A stretch of 64,000 nt of DNA from Callorhinus ursinus (GCF_003265705.1 NW_020312935.1:6170245-6234244), one strand, 5' to 3'; shown: positions 50,644 to 61,292, counted from the stretch's first letter. Made by a program: numbers and translations. Notes: generated from the letters alone by a model not told the origin.

Positions 50644-51285
50644 GCCTGCATATGGGCTCCCTGCCATGGGGCCGAGGGGCCGGGGAGGGACCAGAAGCTG
50701 GCACAGGAGGGCTTGGCCATAGTGTCTTTCATCTTGGGCAGGGTCCAGGTGACGCCCAAGGTGGCCCTGGGAAAACGCCCCCTCCAATGCTCATTTGCTC
50801 CTCAGACTTGCAGGGTGGTGATATAGCTGAGGGCTAGCACAGTGTGCCTGGGGTGGGGCTGCCCCCTGGTCTCTGCATAGTCACACTGGTGAGCAGAGCC
50901 AGCCAGAGCTTGACTTGGAGGCTGCTTTTGCCTATTTGTGGTCCTAACTAGGTGAGGAAGCGTAGCAAGGACCCAGCTTGGCTGATTCCTCAGCCTGAGG
51001 AAAAATGACAAGAAGCCTCGTTTTCATGCCCTTCCTGGGCTAGGGCATCTCAGGAATGGTGAGGGTGTCGAGTCATCCCTCAGGGATCCACACCTGCCCT
51101 CCTTCCCATATGACCAGGCCCTTCCAGCCTCTAGGCTGTCCCTTCCCTGGCAGGGAGGAGGGGTTCTTCATTAGGTAAACTCTCAGGGGCTGTTGACCTG
51201 GGGAAAAGGGCCCCCGACTTGGCGGAGAGGAGATAGGGTTCTGGAATATCTGATAAGTGTTAATAAATAAATCAGAAAGTCTGAC
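50644..51285 (+). other. GFOD2: GFOD2 3' UTR
   Basis: About 640 bp between the TGA at 50641 and the cleavage region after the AATAAATAAAT run. GC-rich in its left part. No repeat was seen within it. Confidence 0.75.
51262..51267 (+). terminator. GFOD2: GFOD2 poly(A) signal AATAAA
   Basis: AATAAA, immediately followed by an overlapping AATAAAT, with a GT-rich downstream element (ttgctggttgtttgtttgg) from about 51298. Confidence 0.85.
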
Positions 51286-52097
51286 ACTATGTCACAGTTG
51301 CTGGTTGTTTGTTTGGTAGGTTGGGTTTCTTTAATAATGAAAGGCTTGTTTATTGTTGTAGATTGTTTATATTTTTCTCTTTCCTTGTGGCTCCGCAGCA
51401 GCTCTGGCCTGCTTTGGATCCATCACGGTCTAGTGGGCTTATCCCCTTGCGACTGAATCCCAGGAGCTGTCCAAGAAAAAGTCTTTTCTCAGACAACAGG
51501 ACTCAAGACTTCCTGATTTGTGCCTGTCATGCCTGCTGTCTCAGGGAGATGGGGAGAGCTTGGGACCTTCCTGGGCCGGAGGTCAGGAAAAGTTCTGTTC
51601 TTGCAACCATGGATTTGGCTCTGGGGAGCCCTGGGAGAGGGGAAGTGAGGAGTGGTCTCAGGGAACCTGGATGGAATGAACTAGAGGAAGGCTCCACGTG
51701 TTGCCCCATGGAGTGGGTGCAGCCCAGCACTGCCTGGCCCAGACAGCTGGTCACCAGCCTTGCTTTTATTCACTGTTCTATGCTGGGACTGCCTTTTGAC
51801 CATGTCAGAAGTGAGGTGGGTGGGGGAAAAGGACACACACCCCTTTGTTCCTCTGCCAGCCTTCCCAGATTAGGCCTGGACCCAACTCTTCCCTTCTCTG
51901 AACTTCCCTCTCTCTTCCTTGCCCTGGGCTCCTTGCCAGAGAAAGAAAGGCTCAGGGAAGTCTCCCTCTTCCTCTTGGCACCCTTTCTAGAAGTCACCAA
52001 GTCAATTTTCCTGTGTGTTGCCCTGGTTGAAACCTTGTCCTTGTGAGAAAATAGCAGCGGCTAGTGTTGGGGAATGTGCTTCTTGCATGCTGCCCCA

Positions 52098-52290
52098 CCC
52101 CGGTAATACACTTCATGCATGTTATTTCATTTAATATCCAAACCACTCTATGGGGTACCAATATTAATATTCTCATTCAGATCAGAAAAGTGACGTAGAG
52201 GGGGGCAAAGTTACTTGCCTCCTGTAAGTTAAAAGTGATGGAGCCAGGGAGGAGCCTGCAGGGTCATCCAACTACAGAGCCTGACTCTGA
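52098..52290. repeat. MIR SINE
   Basis: It shows 'catgttatttcatttaatat', then an 'attctcattcagatcagaaa' core variant and 'aaagttacttgcctcc'. Confidence 0.75.
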
Positions 52291-52482
52291 ACTACTCTTT
52301 CCCCAGCACTTGCAGATCTCAGAGACTGAGTGCCCAGGCACTGCCCCTCCCCACTCAGGCCCCCATCCAGGTTACTGCTTCTCTCTGCAGCAGGAATCTC
52401 AGCAAGACCTCAGCTAGGAGGTGGACTGCAGAGAGAACCTGCAAGGCAGGATGCTGGTAGAGTTTAGAAAGAGGCTGCTTGG

Positions 52483-52625
52483 GGTGCCTTGGTGGCTCAG
52501 TCAGTTGAGCATCAGATATTTGATCTCAGCTTAAGTCTTGATTTTGGGAGTTGTGAGTTCTAGGCCCCGCATGCTGGGTGAGGAGCCTACTTAAAAAAAA
52601 AAAAAGAAGAAGAAGAAGGAAGAAA
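52483..52625 (+). repeat. Short CAN-SINE with a (GAA)n tail
   Basis: A plus copy starting 'ggggtgccttggtggctcag'. The A tail has expanded into GAA/GAAA units. The duplication agaaagaggctgct is at about 52468 and 52626. Confidence 0.93.
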
Positions 52626-53269
52626 AGAAAGAAAGAGGCTGCTCTCTTCCTCCTGGGATGATCAGATCAGCTCCAGGTCAGTCCCTCTGTGTTATGAGGA
52701 TGATGGGATCCTTCCAAAATTGGGGGATTTACTAAGAAAGCCCAAGTGTCCATCGTACATGACTCAGGTGCTCCTACTTAAGAAAGAGCCAGGTTACTGA
52801 CCCACAATGGCACTTACGAAGTTTCATGGGGCTCTACAGCAAACCCCTTGTTTACAAAGACAGGTTCCCAGAAGTCCTCGGGCAGGTGGCAGTGGGCTTG
52901 GTACAGAGCTACTTTTGTGAGGACCCTGGGTTCCTGTTGGTACTCCCCAGAGCCTACCTCCATGGCCATCCCTCAGACATCTTTACCATCATATATTTCT
53001 TGGGTTGGTCCCAGGGAGGAGATGCACCTTGAAGTAGCCCAGATGCCTGTGGCCAAGGAAGCCAGCAGGGTTCTGGTCCTCTGGTGACTGTGCCTGCATG
53101 AGGTTCCAGGCTTGTCCTGCAGCGCCCCCTCCTGGAGGGAGGCAGCATCACCTCCCACGACCAGTTCCCTAAATCTCAGGATCTTCCTTGCGTCAGAGTA
53201 GATTAAATTTTTCCAAGCCACTGAAAAGAACTTCCAAAATACCTATTCCTGATTTCTCAACCCCCAGCC

Positions 53270-53600
53270 AAATGTAGGCCTCATACTCACCCAGGCAATC
53301 AGCAATCAGCCCAGCAGTCTCCTTACCTCCCTGTCCCCAGTCTCCATTCCTCCTTTTGCCCTTCCTACTCTTGCCCAAGTGACCTCTCCAGAATGCCAGG
53401 CCAAGATCCCCGCTTGCCTACACCCCTTCTCATTGCTCCCAGAACCGCCCACCCTGCTGTCCTGGTGGCCATGCCTCCGCTTCAGCCATGCTAAATGACC
53501 CTCCTGCATGGGGCTGACATCTTTCACATAAGCAAGGCTTTTCCCTGGCATATCCTCTGCTTGGAAGGCCACCCAACTCTCCAGGAGTCAGTTGGAGGGG
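53270..53600. repeat. Possible L2 LINE fragment
   Basis: Pyrimidine-rich L2-like text, including 'ttgcccaagtgacctctcca' and 'cctctgcttggaaggcc'. Confidence 0.45.
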
Positions 53601-53734
53601 TGCCTCTTCCCTGCTTCCCTGGGCAAAATGGCAGGTCTTCCCCCTCACCGAGGTCCCGCAGCCTTGGTCCTCTGCTCTTCAGTGGAACCTGTCTCCTTGC
53701 ATTACACTCAGCATTTCCCCTGTAGAGTGAGCTT

Positions 53735-53911
53735 TAATTTATTTATTTACTTATTTATTTATTACGATTTTATTTGAGAGAGAACATGAGCTGAGGGAGA
53801 GGCAGACTCCCTGCTAGCAGGGAGCCCGATGCGGGGCTCAATCCCAGGACCCTGGAATCATAACCTGAGCCGAAGGCAGACACTTAACCAACTGAGCCAC
53901 CGAGGCGCCCC
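53735..53911 (-). repeat. CAN-SINE
   Basis: A minus copy ending 'gagccaccgaggcgcccc', flanked by tagagtgagcttta and tagattgagccttta. Confidence 0.94.
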
Positions 53912-54318
53912 TAGATTGAGCCTTTAGGAACAATAGTAGTGACTTGTTCCTTTCTGTGGCTACTCTCACCCACCCTGCTTAGATAAACCTGTCAGGAAAT
54001 AGATAGACCTGCAAATGTAGATCAGTACTTTCTTTGGTGATTATTGAGTATTTCCTACGTCACCTGTTGGAAGAGAGGAACAGAGCTTCCTTGTCAGTGC
54101 TGGCCTGGCTCACACCTCCAGCCCAGGAGACCATACAGAAAGCAGATGCTTGGCCTTCTTGGGTCAGGCCTTAGCCAGAGTCCTCAGGTCCAGATCTGCA
54201 GGGTTCAGGAAAGGGCAGTGTCTCTCTGGTGCCCACGGTGTGATTTCATATGAAGCCATTCCCCCCTCAAGGCCTCTGCTTCCTCAGCCATAAAGTGAGG
54301 CAGTCGAGCTCAGTTAGT

Positions 54319-54460
54319 TTTTTTTTTTTTTAGGATTTTATTTATTTGAGAGAGAGCAGAACGAGAAAGCAGGAGTGGGGTGAGGGGAAGAGGGAGAGGG
54401 AGGAGACTCCCCGCTGAGCAGGGAGCCCAGGGCAGGGGCGTGAACCGTGGGATCTGAGAG
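54319..54460 (-). repeat. CAN-SINE, truncated
   Basis: A T run, then AGGATTTTATTTATTTGAGAGAG and a CT-rich complement. The tRNA-derived head is lost after 'ggagcccagggcaggggc'. Confidence 0.85.
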
Positions 54461-55114
54461 GCTCTCAGCCTAGAGGGTACATGAAACCAGCCTTGATACT
54501 GATTAGCTTGTAGGAGCAAAGAAGGAGCAAAGAACAGGATGGGACCTGGGGTGACACCCAGGATTTTGGCTTGAACCATTGTGTTGATGGGACACGGGAA
54601 GAAAAGCAGATTGGAGGGAGAAGTTACTCATTTAATTTGGAGATCCCTATGCTTCAGGTATATGAGGGACATGCAGGAGGACCAGGAGGCAGCAGGGTAT
54701 GAGGGTTTCCAAAATGGCCAGCACTGGCTGCCTGTTAAGTAGCAGTTATCCAGTGACTTGGCTGCAAGGCTCCAGGGAGAACATTCACACCCACCACCAC
54801 ACCCTGGCTGCCAGGAAAAAGGCACCAATGCCTCTATTAGCAGGGCCACCTTGGAGGCAAAGTCTGGTCCAGCTGTGGTCTCCTACAGTAAGTGGAAAGC
54901 ATTCCAAAGACTCCACTCTTGGGGCAGGCAAATGAACTGACACACCTCAATGGGAGATCCTAAGAGTTGTACCCTCAAGTTCAGACCAAATGCAGGAGGC
55001 TTCCCTGGGAGACAGCAAAACCAAGCAGCTGCTTCCCGTGACCTGGCCATCCCTTTCCTTTCTCTGCCCCGAGTTTCTCCTTATCACCTCCCTCTGCATC
55101 CACACTGTTATCCT

Positions 55115-55265
55115 GTCTGACCTTCAGGTTCACCTGAGGAGCCTTTAAATGCACAAAACTAGGCCCCACCCCTGCAGATTCTGATTTGGTTAGGTCTGGG
55201 GTCGTGCCCAAGAACCTGTACTTTTGTCAAGTTCTTGGGTGATCCAGATGACCAGTCAGGCTTCA
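55115..55265. repeat. MER5A (hAT-Charlie) fragment
   Basis: It contains 'tcacctgaggagcctttaaa', 'ggccccacccctgcagattc', 'tggttaggtctggggt' and 'gttcttgggtgatccagatg', as in MER5A. Confidence 0.85.
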
Positions 55266-55324
55266 AACCCTGCACCCACCTTCCCAGCCTCTCTTCAGCC
55301 ATCTTATTTGCAAAATCACCAAGT

Positions 55325-55479
55325 CTGAGAAAAGGAAAAATGTTTATTTTCAGCAAGTCCAAGGTCCCAAGTAGGGAGAGGGGCCAAATTTTCCCTTGCG
55401 CCCCAGGGCCTAGGCTGCTGCTCTGGTTCAGACTTGGGAGAAGGGGAGCCACGAGTGGGGCGGGGGGGGAGCAGGAAAG
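55325..55479 (-). other. C16orf86: C16orf86 3' UTR
   Basis: A short 3' UTR between the TGA at 55482-55480 and an AATAAA on the minus strand. GC-rich, with a G run near 55465. Confidence 0.7.
55343..55348 (-). terminator. C16orf86: C16orf86 poly(A) signal AATAAA
   Basis: TTTATT on the plus strand, i.e. AATAAA on the minus strand, about 130 nt after the stop codon. Confidence 0.8.
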
Positions 55480-57126
55480 TCACTTGTACTGAGGAGAGAG
55501 CGGAGGTACAAGTGGGGCCGCGCAAACACTCAGCATCTTGTCGATGTCCACCTGGGTTGACTTATCCACCTCAGCCTTGAGGCGGCTGCTGCCCCCCAGC
55601 CTGGGCAAACACCCAGGCTCCTCTCCCACCTCCTCTCCCAGGGGAACCAGAGCATGGGTGGAGGACACAGATGTACTGGGGCAAGGCAGGGTGAGGCCCG
55701 AGGCCAGCTCACCTGCCACGGGCAGCAAGGCCTGCAGTTGCTCCACACCGGCTTCCTCGGGGACCAGGGCCAGCTCCAACTCAGGCTCCATCTCTGCCTC
55801 AGCTTCCCTGTCCCCCTCCCCTGCCTGATTCAGCTCAGGATTGCAGTAGTTGATGTACTGGTACAGGGGCCGCAGGCGCTGGGACTTCCCTGCAAAGACC
55901 CGGGGCAGGGCAGGGGCTAGAACACCCACACTGTGCCATGTCAGGGTTCCATCAGGCAGGAGGAAAAGGGAAGGCCCAGGGGCTGTCACTCACTCTCCAG
56001 CCCCAAGGTCTCTGAAGGGGCAGACACCGTGCTGGCCAGAGCTGGGAGCACTGGAGCCCCCAGACTCTTGCGCTTCTTGGCTTTTTTGTGCTGTTTGGCA
56101 GATGGTAAGGGCTCACTCTGGCTACTCTCTGACTCCTCCTTCTGCAGTGGCAGCCCCTGTGGTATCTCTGCTTCAGCCCTAGGATGGGCTTGGTGGCTAG
56201 GCCCTGGGAGGCTGGGGGACAGGAGGCCTAAGGAGCCAGCCTCCAGCTTTGGCTCCTGTTCCCTGACCATAGGGAATAGCTCTGCCTCTCCACCACCTGG
56301 GGCCCAGATTCTCATCCCCTTCCTGGTCAGTGAGATTCTGGGCTGGACGGCGGACTAGAGCTCATGTGAGCTCAGTACCCTACAAGGCCTTGAGACTCCT
56401 CCTCTGGATGCCCAACATCCCCCCCCCCCACCACCACCAATGCCAGGGCTCTTCAGGAACAGAGGGAGTGAGGAGTGATGGTGGTGGCAGCGGGCAAGGA
56501 TGCACTCTGTAGGAGTGTGAGCCCAGCCAACCCCCTCCGCCAGCCCTGCAGTTCCTTCCCTCTGAAAGCTCCCTCACTTGACAGGCTTCCTCTTCGGACC
56601 ATGACTGGTCCTCACAATGGAGGCCGTAGGCCTAGGGCCTCTCTCCTCTAGTGAATCCACCTCTAGCTTGAGCCTCTCTTCCTCCAGCTTGAGTTGTTCC
56701 TCCTGGAGCCCTGGTTCTGAGACTGGTCCTGTTGGGCACTTGTCCTCACCCAGGCTCCGGCAGGCCTCATAGGCTGGTGCCAGGCACGGGTCTGCCATCA
56801 CCGGCCACTAGAGGTGACACATAGGTAACTGGTCACCAGGCAAAAGATACAGGGGATCAGTCATGAGACACCTGACAAACACCAAATGCAGATGAGGGGC
56901 ACCAGTCCGTGCCCCTCCCTGCCGTGGAGCTTGTCCTGGCAGTTAGGGGGGCGTCGCACAGAGTTTGGCCTCCTAGAGTGCCCCGGACAAGTGTTTGAAG
57001 ACTACACAGCCTGACGGTCACCTCAGAGTTATGAGCGTGGCCACCGGACGACTCCGCGAGCTGTGCCGGCCCCGCGGCGGTCCTCTCCTGGGCCCCTGGC
57101 CGTCTCTCAGCCCTGGCTGAGGCCAT
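55480..57126 (-). CDS. C16orf86: C16orf86 homologue, uncharacterised protein
   Basis: Four coding exons on the minus strand: 57126-57022, 56807-56578, 56322-55994 and 55889-55480. All have GT/AG borders and matching phases (0, 2, 1). The longest model is 357 residues. Using an alternative in-phase acceptor for exon 3 (start at 56211) gives 320, closer to the human length as I remember it. The protein starts MASARAERRPGAQE. It has a charged coiled-coil-like stretch (LQEEQLKLEEERLKLEVDSLEE), a basic patch (AKQHKKAKKRKSLG) that could be a nuclear signal, a conserved block (RLRPLYQYINYCNPELNQ), and the C-terminal block VDKSTQVDIDKMLSVCAAPLVPPLSPQYK. No catalytic domain is recognised and its function is unknown. 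It is transcribed divergently from ENKD1. Confidence 0.9.
56323..56577 (-). other. C16orf86 intron 2, with a C-run and CCA repeat
   Basis: A 255 nt intron in the long model. It contains a C homopolymer of about 10 and a CCACCACCACC stretch near 56420-56440. Otherwise unremarkable. Confidence 0.7.
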
Positions 57127-57285
57127 TGCTGCATGGGGTCAGCGCCTCCTCGGAGGTTGCTTGCGGGGAGGAGGGCGAGGGGCCGGACTTGCGGACCTGG
57201 CGCTGACACCAAAGACCCGCCGGCGAGGGCAGGCGGGTGGGAAGGGAACCTGACGGTGGCTCCGCTCCCCCAACCCCTCAGCTGG

Positions 57286-57311
57286 AACTACAAGCCCCAG
57301 AAGGCTTTGCG
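57286..57311 (+). promoter_or_regulatory. ZNF143/Staf-type binding site
   Basis: AACTACAAGCCCCAG at the left of the motif, followed by AAGGCTTTGCG, matches the long ZNF143 (SBS) motif with a few substitutions. It lies 160 bp from the C16orf86 start and 316 bp from that of ENKD1. Confidence 0.7.
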
Positions 57312-57352
57312 CCAGGGGGCCTTGGCCCCTGACCTCGGGGACGGAAACTACT

Positions 57353-57365
57353 GTTGCCTGGCAAC
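57353..57365. promoter_or_regulatory. RFX X-box GTTGCC-T-GGCAAC
   Basis: A perfect inverted repeat of two X-box half-sites with a one-base spacer, the form bound by RFX factors that drive ciliary genes. It lies 262 bp upstream of the ENKD1 start codon, consistent with the ciliary role of ENKD1. Confidence 0.8.
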
Positions 57366-57626
57366 AGCAAGCCCGTGGGGTTGCAGCAGCTGGCGGCAAA
57401 ACTGCTCCGGTGAGCTCCTTGCCCGAGTGTTGTGAGGAAGGGGTCGCGAACTGGGCAGGAAAGTGGGTTAAGAGCGGAGGCAGCGAGCGCTGGAGGGGTC
57501 GGGCTGCGCGGCGGGGACCGGGAATGGAGGGCGCCGCTGGGGTCAGGATCCGGGCCCAGGACCGGGGAGGAGGCACTGGGCTGAGGAAGGGGCCTCGGTG
57601 CACCGTTGCAGGGCAGCGACGGCGGC

Positions 57627-60600
57627 ATGTGCGAGGGCCCATCCCGCATCTCGGGGCCCATCCCTCCAGACCCTACGCTCTGCCCTGACTACTACCGGCG
57701 GCCGGCCTCGGGTGAGTTGGAGGGGTGCGGCGCTGCAGGGCGAGGCCCGAGCGAGGCCCGAGCGAGGCCCGAGCGAGGTTCTGGCTTCGCTCCACCACTG
57801 CGCTCCGCACTGAGCTCCCCGTCTGGCTTGTCAGCCCAAGGACGCCTTGAGGGAAACGCGCTGAAGCTGGACCTGCTGACTTCGGACCTAGATTTGGACC
57901 CCACCCCTCCGCGCGGCCCCCGCGTAGGTCCCGGAGCCAGAGAGATCCTGGAGCGTGGCCGGCGTGGCGTCGGGGGAGTGCTGCTGCAACTCGGGGGCAT
58001 CTCCCTAGGCCCTGGGGCCTCTCCCAAGAGTAAGTTCAGACAGAAGGGGCAATGAGGCCAGTATGAGGTCAAACGCTGCTTCTCCAAAACGCATTGCTTC
58101 TCCTTCCCAGATCTGGGTTCAGGCTTTGCCTCCCTGAGTGTCATTTTCCCCAACTATAGAAGGAGGGGAAAATGCCTTACTTCCTCATGGGAGAGGACTG
58201 AATGAAGTTGTTCCCAGGAACCCTAGTTCAGCTTAATGAATTCATGCATCAGCGAAACATTGTGTGATGAGTGCCTACGGCGTGCCCGCCTTGTAGGTGC
58301 TAGAAAAACGATAAACAAGTGAAGAGATGGATATAATATACAAGATGATTATTGGTGTACTTCACAGTAAAAATGTAAGAAAATAATCAAGGACAGAAGA
58401 AGATAATTACTATGTCAGGAAGGGAATGTAGTGATGTGTATACTGTCTTAGATGGAGAGGTCAGGGAGATCTTTCCGCAGGAGGGAGGGTGTGGGCCCTG
58501 TGTGTGAACTCCAAGTGGGAGTTGGATCTCCTGGGCTCTATGTAGGGTAGAGTCTGGCAACATCTTTTTCCAGGGAAGGACCCTAAAGACCATGAGAAGG
58601 AGAACCTGAAGCGGATCAGGGAGATCCAGAGGCGCTTCCGTGAGCAGGAGCGCAGCCGGGAGCAGAGCCAGCCCAGGCCCCTGAAGGCTCTGTGGCGATC
58701 GCCCAAATATGACAAAGTAGAGTCCCGGGTCAAGGCCCAGCTGCAGGTACCTACCTTGGAGAGCCAGAAGCATTGTTCATCTTGTGGACTGATAGGCAGT
58801 TATACTCAGATCTGAGTTATGGGGAAGGATGAAAATCACAGGGGACTAGGGTAACAGGGGCTAAGAAATAGCTGATTTGCTGCAGAGTCAGGCTGGGGGT
58901 TTCCTCAGAAGTGGCAATGGCTGGGTGATCCTGAGGGGCAAGCAGGAATTAGGCAAGGGGAGAATGGAAGAGAATATTCTACTGCGATGGAACCTCACAG
59001 AAGTCCTAAGACTAGAAGGAGTGTGTGCAGTGGGATGTTGTGTACAGGGGAGAAGAGCATGAGGCTAGGCTAAGAAGTCAGCTGGACCCACATCATAAAG
59101 GATCACATAATCCACTTTTCAACCTACCTTCCTTCCTTCCTTTCTTTCTTTTCTTTCTTTCTTTCTTTATTTCTTTGTGTCTGAGTATGAGAGAGAGACC
59201 ATGAGCGGGGTGGGTGGGGCCGGGGGCAATAGGCAGAGGAGAAGCAGGCTTCCCGCCAAGCAGGGAGCCCGATGAGGGGCTCGATCCCAGGACCCTGGGA
59301 TCATGACCTGAGCTGAAGGCAGATGCTTAACGACTGAGTCACCCAGGTGCCCCTCAACCTTTATTTCTACGGGCAGTGAGAAGGGCAGGGGTACTGTGGT
59401 GGGATTCTTCAGTAGATAGTAGTACCATATCACTATCCAGAGTCCTCAGAAGGAGGAGCAGGATTGAGAGAAAAGACAATAAGGTCATATGCAAATTTGT
59501 TGAAACTGAAGCATTTGTGGGACTCCCAGGGGGTTGGGAGTATGTCCAGGAAACAGATGGAGAGTCAGGCCTGGATCTGAAGAGTGAGACCCAGGAGTTA
59601 TTGAGGATTAGGCTGATGACAGTGAGACCAGGGAAGTGACCCTGGATTTGAGGGCTTGGAGGCCAGTTATGAGTGACCTTGGTGGGGACAGAGACAGGAA
59701 GCTTGGTCAGGAAGGAGAGAAAAAGGGAATGGTAGCCAGAGCTAGGACTGGTTTGTTGTTTTCCTAAAAATGTGAGGAGGGGTGGTTTGTTGTTTTCCTA
59801 AAGATGTGAGAGACCCATGTATTTTTTTTTAAAGATTTTATTTATTTATTTCACAGAGAGAGAGACAGCGAGAGAGGGAACACAAGCAGGGGGAGTGGGA
59901 AAGGGAGAAACAGGCTTCCCGCCGAGCAGGGAGCCCGATGCGGGGCTCGATCCCAGGACCCTGGGATCATGACCTGAGCCGAAGGCAGTCGCTCAACCAA
60001 CTGAGCCATCCAGGCGCCCCAAGACCCACATATTTAAATGCTCATGGATAGAAGTGTTCTTTCAAGAGAGAAGAGGCCCATAGGGCTGGAGATAGAGAAG
60101 TATCCTTACAGGCATAAGGAACAGAAGCTCACTCTATGGCTGGCTTAAGACCCTGGCTTCAGCTTGACTGATTCCTCTGCTGTGCCCTGCCCTCCAGGAG
60201 CCCAGCCCTGCCTCTAGAACAGAGCCTGCCCACTTCCTGCGGGCACACTCCCGCTGCGGCCCTGGGCTCCCGCCACCCCGTGTCCCCAGCCCTCAGCTAA
60301 CCCCACCAGGCCCCAGTGCTAAGGTGAGAGGATGGGTGGGGGCTGGGGTGGGGGCAGAGATCTTGAGGGGTTCAGGAGCACATCACGGTGCTGTCTACCC
60401 CATCGTGCTTGCCGTGTCCTGCAGGGGCCAGGCCTGGGTGTGGACTTCATTAGCCACAATGCCCGCACTGCCAAGAGGGCCCCTCGGAGGCACTCCCGCT
60501 CACTGCAGGTCCTGGCTCGAGTACTGGAGCAGCAGCGGCAAGCCCAAGCGCACTATGATGCCACGCAGAAGGGCCACGTGCCCCATTAGTAGGTCCCACT

Positions 60601-61085
60601 GCCCAATACCTAGGGTGAAGGGTGCCTCTGGAGGGTGGGAGGCATCCTCTGCCCTAGGACCATCAACTCTGACCCTGTGCGTCTGCAGCTTATTGGAACG
60701 CAGGGATCTGTGGCGGCGGGAGGCTGAGGCCCGCCAGCAGAGCCAGCCGGACCCTGCCATGCCCCCTGGCCACACTCGCATGCCTGAGAACCAGAGGCTG
60801 GAGACACTGAGCAATCTGCTCCAGAGTGAGTTCGTGGGCAAGGGGTCGGAGGGGAGTGGATGGGGAACCCAGTGGGGACCATGCAAGCCCTGCCTGGCAC
60901 TCACTGTTCCTGGGACCCTTGTAGGCCAGAGCCAGTTGCTACGTGAGCTGGTGCTGCTGCCTGCTGGGGCAGATTCACTCAAGGCGCAGGGCCACCGTGC
61001 TGAGCTGGACCGGAAGCTGGTGCAGGTAGAGGAAGCCATCAGGATCTTTTCCCGCCCCAAGGTCTTTGTGAAGATGGATGCCTGA
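57627..61085 (+). CDS. ENKD1: ENKD1, enkurin domain-containing protein 1
   Basis: Seven coding exons: 57627-57711, 57835-58029, 58574-58746, 60198-60323, 60425-60588, 60689-60825 and 60925-61085. The sum is 1041 nt, i.e. 346 residues, the human length. All borders are GT/AG with matching phase. The protein begins MCEGPSRISGPIPPDPTLCPD. It has a conserved charged helix block (DPKDHEKENLKRIREIQRRFREQERSREQ) and a C-terminal enkurin domain from about residue 250 to the end (LERRDLWRREAEA ... RPKVFVKMDA). ENKD1 binds microtubules and centrosomes and promotes ciliogenesis, reportedly by binding CCP110. Introns 1 and 6 are multiples of three and stay open in frame. It is divergent from C16orf86 and convergent with PARD6A. 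Confidence 0.97.
57740..57778. repeat. 11-bp minisatellite in ENKD1 intron 1
   Basis: The unit cgaggcccgag is repeated about 3.4 times, perfectly, within a 123-nt intron. Confidence 0.9.
58030..58573 (+). other. ENKD1 intron 2
   Basis: A 544-nt intron with no recognisable element. It contains short unrelated AT-rich and purine-rich stretches only. Confidence 0.7.
59130..59353 (-). repeat. CAN-SINE with an expanded (CTTT)n tail
   Basis: A minus copy whose tail complement has become TTCC/TTTC repeats (59128-59175). It ends 'gagtcacccaggtgcccc', and caacct flanks both sides. Confidence 0.93.
59822..60020 (-). repeat. CAN-SINE
   Basis: A full-length minus copy ending 'gagccatccaggcgcccc', flanked by (g/a)agaccca(t/c)(g/a)tattt. 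Confidence 0.95.
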
Positions 61086-61286
61086 GTGCTTTTATTGGGG
61101 GTAGTTATGGGGGTCCTCACTGAGAATCGCCACGCAGTTGCAAAGGGCAGGATGAGGCCCCATCCTAGAATGGAGTCTGAAGACAGGAGTCTTCAGACTC
61201 CTGGGGGTGGGCAGTTTCCCCAGAGCACTCTTCCCAGCCACTGGTGGCTGTAGAAGGGCAGCCCAGCCTCTTAACCCTTTGTTAAA

Positions 61287-61292
61287 ATTAAA
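61287..61292 (+). terminator. ENKD1: ENKD1 poly(A) signal ATTAAA
   Basis: The first strong hexamer after the ENKD1 stop, 200 nt downstream. A GT-rich stretch (gtgaggtttgttt) follows. Confidence 0.75.

Larger units (their letters stand above)
51290..55324. other. GFOD2-C16orf86 intergenic DNA (convergent ends)
   Basis: It contains MIR, CAN-SINE, L2-like and MER5A elements, listed separately. The remaining stretches (51.3-52.09, 52.64-53.17, 53.92-54.31 and 54.47-55.11 kb) show no recognisable gene. One open frame near 51.55-52.05 kb is treated as chance. Confidence 0.65.
57127..57626. promoter_or_regulatory. Bidirectional CpG-island promoter of C16orf86 and ENKD1
   Basis: Exactly 500 bp separate the two divergent start codons (57126 on minus, 57627 on plus). 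The stretch is CpG-rich with no TATA box. It contains a ZNF143-type motif and a perfect RFX X-box, described separately. Start sites for the two transcripts are not resolved. Confidence 0.85.
58747..60197 (+). other. ENKD1 intron 3
   Basis: The longest ENKD1 intron, enlarged by two minus-oriented CAN-SINEs. The remaining sequence (58.75-59.12, 59.36-59.82 and 60.02-60.19 kb) is unremarkable, apart from a near-perfect short duplication of 'ggtttgttgttttcctaaa' near 59748 and 59784. Confidence 0.75.

Noticed and set aside
51549..52046. An ATG-initiated open frame of 165 codons just after the GFOD2 poly(A) site (longer if non-ATG starts are allowed)
   Set aside because: The sequence resembles no known family, it lies in non-repeat GC-rich DNA where long chance frames occur, and there is no Kozak, promoter or splice context. 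Absence of conservation in other mammals would confirm the rejection.
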